Shown in pieces: positions 58,961 to 64,000 of a stretch of DNA of 64,000 nucleotides. The stretch lies in assembly GCF_016545825.1 (NCBI RefSeq), contig NC_052619.1:13097501-13161500 (forward strand), given 5' to 3'. The DNA is from Eucalyptus grandis. Lineage: Eukaryota; Streptophyta; Magnoliopsida; Myrtales; Myrtaceae. The position numbers were made by a program, and so were the translations under genes. Below the pieces are notes generated by a model. It saw only the letters and a list, made by a program, of their open reading frames with translations, did not search any database and was not told the origin of the DNA. Each line of letters starts with the position of its first letter. Position 1 is the stretch's first letter.

Positions 58961-60160
58961 GAGAGTAGACGTTGTAGTTAGTGCCCAAGTCTCTCATGGA
59001 GTTTGGTGAACACTGATGACAGAGGCTGGTTGACGAAAGCAAGTCAAAGTTTAAGTAGATACACATGATGTATGTGTATACCTCATTAATGGCTGTTGTG
59101 ATTTCCTTGAAATCGACAGTGTAAATGATTGCTTCTGTCTCATAATCCCACAAAACGGAAAAAAGGAATTTAAAGCTTCGGTCCTTTTTAGTTTCTGCCG
59201 ATTTTCTACATGGCTTTACGTTTTCGTCCCTGTTCTCCTTCTTCAGCTGCCTTTTCTTGCTCTTCGTTCGATCACGAGACATGACCATCAAGTACGGTGG
59301 GGTGGTTCTCATATGAGGGGATCGACAACTTTTGGGTCGGTAGTTATCAAAGAAAAACGCTATAACAAAGAAATAATTTATGTGTATTTCTATATTAATG
59401 AATAGTACATGTTTCATTAGATGATTAAGATAAAGATTATATCAATTATAATCAATTAAGATATGCAAGAATCACCGGGGGAATTGAGGATAAAAAAGGC
59501 GTCCTAATTATCATATCTTCTGATTATGTGGGACGCATTCTCGCGGCACATAGGGGAGAAGGACCAATCCCCAATCTACACCCCAACGAAGAAAAGCCCA
59601 AGACAGATGACGACGACCCACGAAATGGGCGAATCCTCTCTTTTTATCCGTCCCTGCCAACAGCAGTGTGTCCCCACTGCCCGGTGGCATCCTGCATCTT
59701 CTTCGGTTCCGTGTCCGTGGAGGTGTGCAGCCGAGGGAACGTTCGCCGCAAATCTTCGAAGACCACCAGATCACGCGACGTTCCTTCTCCCCAGATTTTT
59801 CAAATTCGCAGACCCAGAAGCCTTTATATAGTTTGCCGTTGCTGCCTCTATCTTTCACTTCGCTTTAGCCGTTGGAGCGATAGCAGTACATTGGAAACGA
59901 CTTAATCTCCATCCGTTTGATGTTCGTGCTGAGGCTCAAAAGAAACGAGCTTTCAACCCACTCCTTCTCGCCACCAGTCGTCCGAGGCCACTTTTTGAGT
60001 GGTTTTACGACTTTCAAGCAAAAGGCTTTAGAGGGTACACGTGAATTGGTGCATTGGTTTTCTCCCGCTTTCATTATTTAATCCATCGTCTGTGTCTGTG
60101 ACGACGGTAATGCCTACCCAAGTGCCCACCTTCAGTGTTTCTTCATTTGTTTGATTCATG
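58961..60160. other. Spacer, no confident gene
   Basis: 59375-59465 matches 36690-36800. 59520-59870 is GC-richer, with overlapping frames on both strands (115 codons minus, 125 codons plus). None has a good ATG or a recognisable domain. CTTTATATAG at 59822 is a possible TATA box without a supported transcript. Confidence 0.35.
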
Positions 60161-60409
60161 GACATTCCCAATTTAGTTAGTTTTTCTGTTTGGTTCCTTT
60201 TCTTTTCAGAAAGTTCCTATTTTTCTTCGTTGCTGTCTTGATGCTCTTGAGCATTGCGTATCCATCGGATGAGTGATTGGTCAGGTTCTTGGCTGCACCT
60301 GGACATATATACAATGACAAAAATTACAGGAGGTTCAACGAGCATCCCCACCAAAGAAATTGTTTGCGAGGGGAGTTTTCACTTTTCTTTTAGTAAACCA
60401 GAGACCGCT

Positions 60410-60640
60410 GAAGTCTACCTCATCATTTTTTAGTAGTAGCGTTCTGGGTATTTTCTACCAGGGTTTATTTCTTTCCTTTTGAGCTAGACAAGTTGTTTCT
60501 GATCTCTATCAGTGGATGAATTGTCTATTCATTTGTCCAGGTGTAGCTCCTAGAGTGCCATCTCCCTAGTCAGGTACAAAGTCCAGCGGTGCATCATCAG
60601 TTGAGGCAAGGCATTTCACTTGAGAATTTCAAGTAAAGCC
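60410..60640 (+). pseudogene. Nudix copy A11: leader scrap with internal deletion
   Basis: The 5'-UTR intron end (GAGCTAGACAAGTTGTTTC, CATTTGTCCAG) and the exon start (GTGTAGCTCCTAGAGTGCCA to GAGGCAAGGCAT) match A7 and A12. After AAGGCAT the sequence jumps to Nudix intron 6 (TTCACTTGAGAATTTCAAGT). Everything between is gone. Confidence 0.75.
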
Positions 60641-61475
60641 TTAGTAGTGGATGTGGCACTCTAGGCATGGCTCCCAGATCTGAAGCAGCCTTCAGGTTTG
60701 GCCATGACTGCTCGTCCACGACCGTGATGGGCAAGGTCGAGATCCCAACGGCCATGGACGGAGCTCACATATCAAGAAGAAAAGTAGAGGAAGTAGGCGT
60801 CCATGGCCGTCGGGCGATGGACGGAGCTCACATATCCCGACGGCCATGGACGCCTGAACGCGTTCGACCATGGATGGACCAGCGCCGATGATTTCGGCCA
60901 TGAACAGGCCAAATTCGAGATCTAGAGAACACGAGACTAAGATCAGATTCGAGACCTAGAGAACGACGAGACGGAGAAAACAGGCTCGGCTTGAACGCAG
61001 TGGTGGTCGGCCTGTTCATGGTGCCGATGACTTCGCCGCTGGTGGCAACGGTGGAGGAGGCGGAGGTCGGCGGCTATGGATGGAGGAGGAAGAGAGGAGA
61101 GGTGAAGGAGAGAGAAGATTTTCTCGTGGTCGGCCTGTCCACGTCAATCGCTGACATGGGTACGTGAACACCATGTCAAAATATCATTACTTACTGGGTG
61201 TGAGTGAAAAAATATGTCATGTAGCATGTTGACGTGGCGGAACTAAATCACTGAATATTTTCTCGTGGCCCGACAATAATTTAATATTTTTTTAATCGAG
61301 CATCAAAGTGTGACTACCTTGTCACACACACGTTGAGATTCCAGCCGATGCCCTCCTTTTTGGCCCTGGGAGTTATTTGGCTGATGCCTAGACCGTATTA
61401 ATTCAATATTTTTATTCGGGCATCCGGGTCGTCTACATTTGCCCTGCGATGATGGGCAACTCAACCATTGGTGCG
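60641..61475. other. GC-rich stretch and spacer
   Basis: 60690-61140 is GC-rich, with a repeated GATGGACGGAGCTCACATAT word (60751 and 60817) and GGCCATGGACG palindromic pieces on either side. It may be another foldback core. Frames here are not convincing. 61150-61475 shows nothing recognisable. Confidence 0.4.
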
Positions 61476-61945
61476 TTCGCGTATGACTAAAAGTAAATAA
61501 AATTCCCTTCCTCCGATTGTTTTTACTCCATCCGAAAAGCACCCATTCCTATTTTCGCCATTTACGAAAATGGATAAAACTCCCTAAATAATAATATCCG
61601 GAAATAATTTCTATAATGTAGAATTAAAGCGGTAATGTATGATATTTGAGTTAATTTTTAGGGAGAGAAAAAAGAATAAGGAAATAAGCAAAGTAGAAAC
61701 AGATAGATGAAAATGGCCTCGTAAAGCTAATCGGCAGTGAAAAGAAAGGGCATGAAAGCAGGTGCACCTGGAAAGCAATGGGCGTGTTGACGAAAAATAA
61801 GTGCATTGGGATATTGTGTGCTTGTTTTGTTAGAGCGTCTTTAATTTGACAACTATTTTCTTCTTCTACGACCAAAAGATATTATATGCTCATTTTGTTA
61901 AAGCTTTTCAATTTGACAACACTTACTATCCGACCCAAAAGTCAT
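61476..61945 (+). other. 5' flank of A12 (shared with A7)
   Basis: Parallels 39001-39500. Homology stops after CCCAAAAGTCA. Confidence 0.65.
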
Positions 61946-62074
61946 GAATGGAGGGTATCAAATAGTTAAATTACCGATGTTGTGCCTCCAGGTTGAGGGG
62001 ATATCGCTGTCAGTTAAATTACTGATGTGTGCCTCCAGGTTGAGGAGAATAAAAGTGAATAGACATTGCTATCA

Positions 62075-62292
62075 GAGAATAACAGTGAATAGACATCGCT
62101 ATCAAAAACATCCGTGGGATGTCAAGACCCGTGGGATGTCAAGACACATTCCCATTTCATCATCCACGGATGTTTTTGATAGCGATGTTTTTGATAGTGA
62201 TGTGGGATGTCAAGACACATTCCCATTTCATCATGGGGGGTCTTGACATCCCACGGATGTTTTGATAGCGATGTCTATTCACTGTTATTCTC
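62075..62292. repeat. Inverted repeat in the A12 promoter
   Basis: The arms 62075-62130 and 62238-62292 (GAGAATAACAGTGAATAGAC, ATCGCTATCA, CATCCGTGGGATGTCAAGAC) differ by a single-base indel. The 107-nt loop contains a direct repeat of about 33 bp (GTGGGATGTCAAGACACATT..., 62131-62163 and 62202-62234). A further direct repeat (TGTGCCTCCAGGTTGAGG) lies just upstream. The right arm ends 11 bp before the TATA box. Confidence 0.93.
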
Positions 62293-62303
62293 TTCAAACT
62301 GGG

Positions 62304-62312
62304 TATATATAG
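62304..62312 (+). promoter_or_regulatory. TATA box of A12
   Basis: TATATATAG is followed by CTCTCTCAAGCTCTCCTGAAG and a 5'-UTR intron ending in GTCCAG (62529), as in A7. Confidence 0.75.
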
Positions 62313-62602
62313 AGACCACTCTTCAATCCCTGTCTGCAGGAACTTCAAGCGTCGAAAGATCTCTTTCTCTTTGATCTCTCTCAAGCTCTCCTGAAGGTGC
62401 GCTCATTGTCTCCCTCATTTGTTTGATAGTACTGTTGTTCTGGGTGTTTTCTATCAGGGTCTATCACTTCGCTTTTGAGCTAGTCAAGTTGTTTCCGCTA
62501 TACATCAGTGGATAATTCATTTGTCCAGGTTTAGCTCCTAGAGTGCCATCTCCCCAGTTAGATACGAAGTCCATCGGTGCAACATCAGCTTTGAGGCAAG
62601 GC

Positions 62603-63993
62603 ATGGCTGGGAATAACAATAGTGGGATCCAGCAGATTCAACTGCTCAATTGGCATGAGGATTCAACTGGAGGAGTCACTGTGGTGATGAAGGAGCGTAT
62701 GGATGCTGGGTGTCTTTGCCCGTTGGCTTCTGAGCTTCAATATCAACCTGGAAACAACAGGTACTGAACTTGTAGTTTGTCGGTCCTGTCGATTTTTTTG
62801 TCCTTCGATTTCTAAGAATACCGCTTTGTTCTACTGTATTTGTTCTTATTGGGTATCTTTTGGATGCAGGGGAAGAAGGTTGTGTGCATCAAATTGCTCG
62901 CTCAATGTTCAAATCTCGTTGGTATTATAGAGGAGGTACATTTATATCTTTCTTCTTGGCTAAGGATTAGCAGTGGCCACTGCGATATTTAGTTCAACTC
63001 ATTGTCCATACTTGTTAAATCTCTTTCCAGCAGAAAGTTTGATAGGTTTAGGTATGAAGTAGACGGTTGATTGCAGTATTGTCTGGTAATTTGGCAGGAA
63101 GGATTTAGGTACCACCATTCTGAAGCGAGTTACTCAGTGTTTGTCCCCTGGCTTCCTTTGACCCCCAATCTTATTCCTGTGAATGCTTCCCATGGGGTGC
63201 GTTATTGCTTTCGTCTTGAATGATAAAGGAGAGGTAACTTTCTGGCTTGTCACTGTCTCATTTCTTGCGTTTGCCCTTTTAGGACTATCTAATAGGAAGA
63301 TGCAGAGCGATGAAATGTAACATTCAATTTGCTCATTCAGTAATTCTTAGCAGTTCAAGGTCGGACTCTAGCACTGGACAATTCTCCCTGAGGCAATAAG
63401 TAAAACTAGAGATATGCAGTGTGTGAAATCCCCACTTGATAGGCATTGAAACCTTTAAAAGGATAGATAGGATCGCCAGTAATTTTGCTTGGGAAGAAAT
63501 CATTAACATTCATGTTCAATGGATTCGTGTTTGTGTATGTTACCATCGTTGATAAGCAGAGATGTTGGATTTTTTAACCTTTTACCTAACAGAACCAGCC
63601 TTTGGTGCCAATGCCTTCCTATAATCTTTTGGTTTGACTAGGATATCTAAACGGCGAGCTGTTTAGTTATGTGATTAAGTACAATGAACCTTCTCATCTT
63701 TAGCATCGATCTATAATTTTCTGTCTGTTTTTCCTATCTTAAGTGATTCAATCCGTCAATCACAGCCTTACTTAAAGAATAGATAAAATGCAGCAAAATT
63801 TTATATTTGCTTTCCTTCGGTGCATGCTTTCACTCTGTTTTATCAGGTTTTCGATGTGATTTTAATACAACCACACACTCAACACTTCAAAGAACTTAAA
63901 ACCTTCAACCCCTTCTCTTTCTAGGTGCTTGTTGTCCCAGAGAATAGTGGAAGGTTTAAAGGCATGGAAACTTCCTACTGGAGTTGTTATGAG
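62603..63993 (+). pseudogene. Nudix copy A12 (frameshifted, runs past the window)
   Basis: Exons: 62603-62760, 62870-62935, 63098-63233 and 63925-63993; the window ends just after. It starts MAGNNNSGIQQIQLLNWHED and GGVTVVMKERMDAG, most like A4. Exon 1 carries two +1 insertions (near 62709 and 62730), exon 4 a 2-bp loss (near 63201), and exon 5 two single-base losses that destroy the KLPTG segment. In the shifted frame a TAG falls at the end of exon 2. The remaining exons are not visible, but the copy cannot encode the family protein. Confidence 0.8.
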
Positions 63994-64000
63994 GTGAGTA

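Noticed and set aside
59511..59905. Overlapping frames of 115 (minus) and 125 (plus) codons
   Set aside because: No convincing ATG, no recognisable domain, and open on both strands because of local GC content.
1..64000. tRNA, rRNA or organellar insertions
   Set aside because: I scanned for A/B-box patterns with cloverleaf arms and for conserved rRNA words and found none convincing. A covariance-model search would be decisive.

Overview
This is nuclear DNA of a flowering plant: spliced genes with short exons and GT-AG introns, TATA boxes followed by pyrimidine-rich start regions, an L1-type LINE, a Ty1/copia retrotransposon and many MITE/foldback elements. Gene structure and repeat style fit a woody eudicot, perhaps Myrtales (Eucalyptus-like). 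That placement is inference, since no marker gene is present.

The window is dominated by a decaying tandem array of one gene family: Nudix hydrolases of the plant NUDT2/5/6/7/10 type (pre-Nudix N-terminal domain plus Nudix domain; relatives hydrolyse ADP-ribose or NADH). I label the main lineage A and a second, more degenerate lineage B. Sense A copies: A1 (507-1609, 5' end outside the window), A2 (3908-7011, divergent, intact), A4 (11881-14540, open but with an altered Nudix box), A7 (40068-43470) and A9 (49811-52193), both open with an altered box and a frameshifted C-terminus, and A8, A10, A11, A12 (partial or broken). Antisense A remnants: A3 (10.9 kb), A5 (17.8-19.5 kb), A6 (21.0 kb). 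B pseudogenes: B1 sense (15.9-17.1 kb), B2 antisense (44.7-46.2 kb), B3 antisense (53.5-54.4 kb).

Layout: 1-19.5 kb is the first Nudix block. 19.5-30.2 kb is a repeat zone with a nested foldback, a LINE (about 23.7-28.0 kb) and a Harbinger-like foldback (28643-29641). 30244-35664 is an antisense Ty1/copia element with both LTRs and a 5-bp target duplication. 35.7-39.5 kb is MITE- and repeat-rich spacer. 39.5-64 kb is the second Nudix block, built largely by duplication of a unit of about 5-7 kb made of a sense A gene plus an antisense B pseudogene. Four copies of a captured, already frameshifted ankyrin-type first exon sit in the same Nudix intron and mark these duplications.

Most unusual: (1) long inverted repeats of unrelated sequence at the same position just upstream of the TATA boxes of A7 and A12; (2) a GC-rich core (GGCGAGG / GAGCTCG words between a pyrimidine-rich and a purine-rich tract) inside at least six foldback elements whose outer ends differ; (3) stepwise loss of Nudix catalytic residues in otherwise open copies. 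No tRNA, rRNA, CRISPR or organellar genes were seen.
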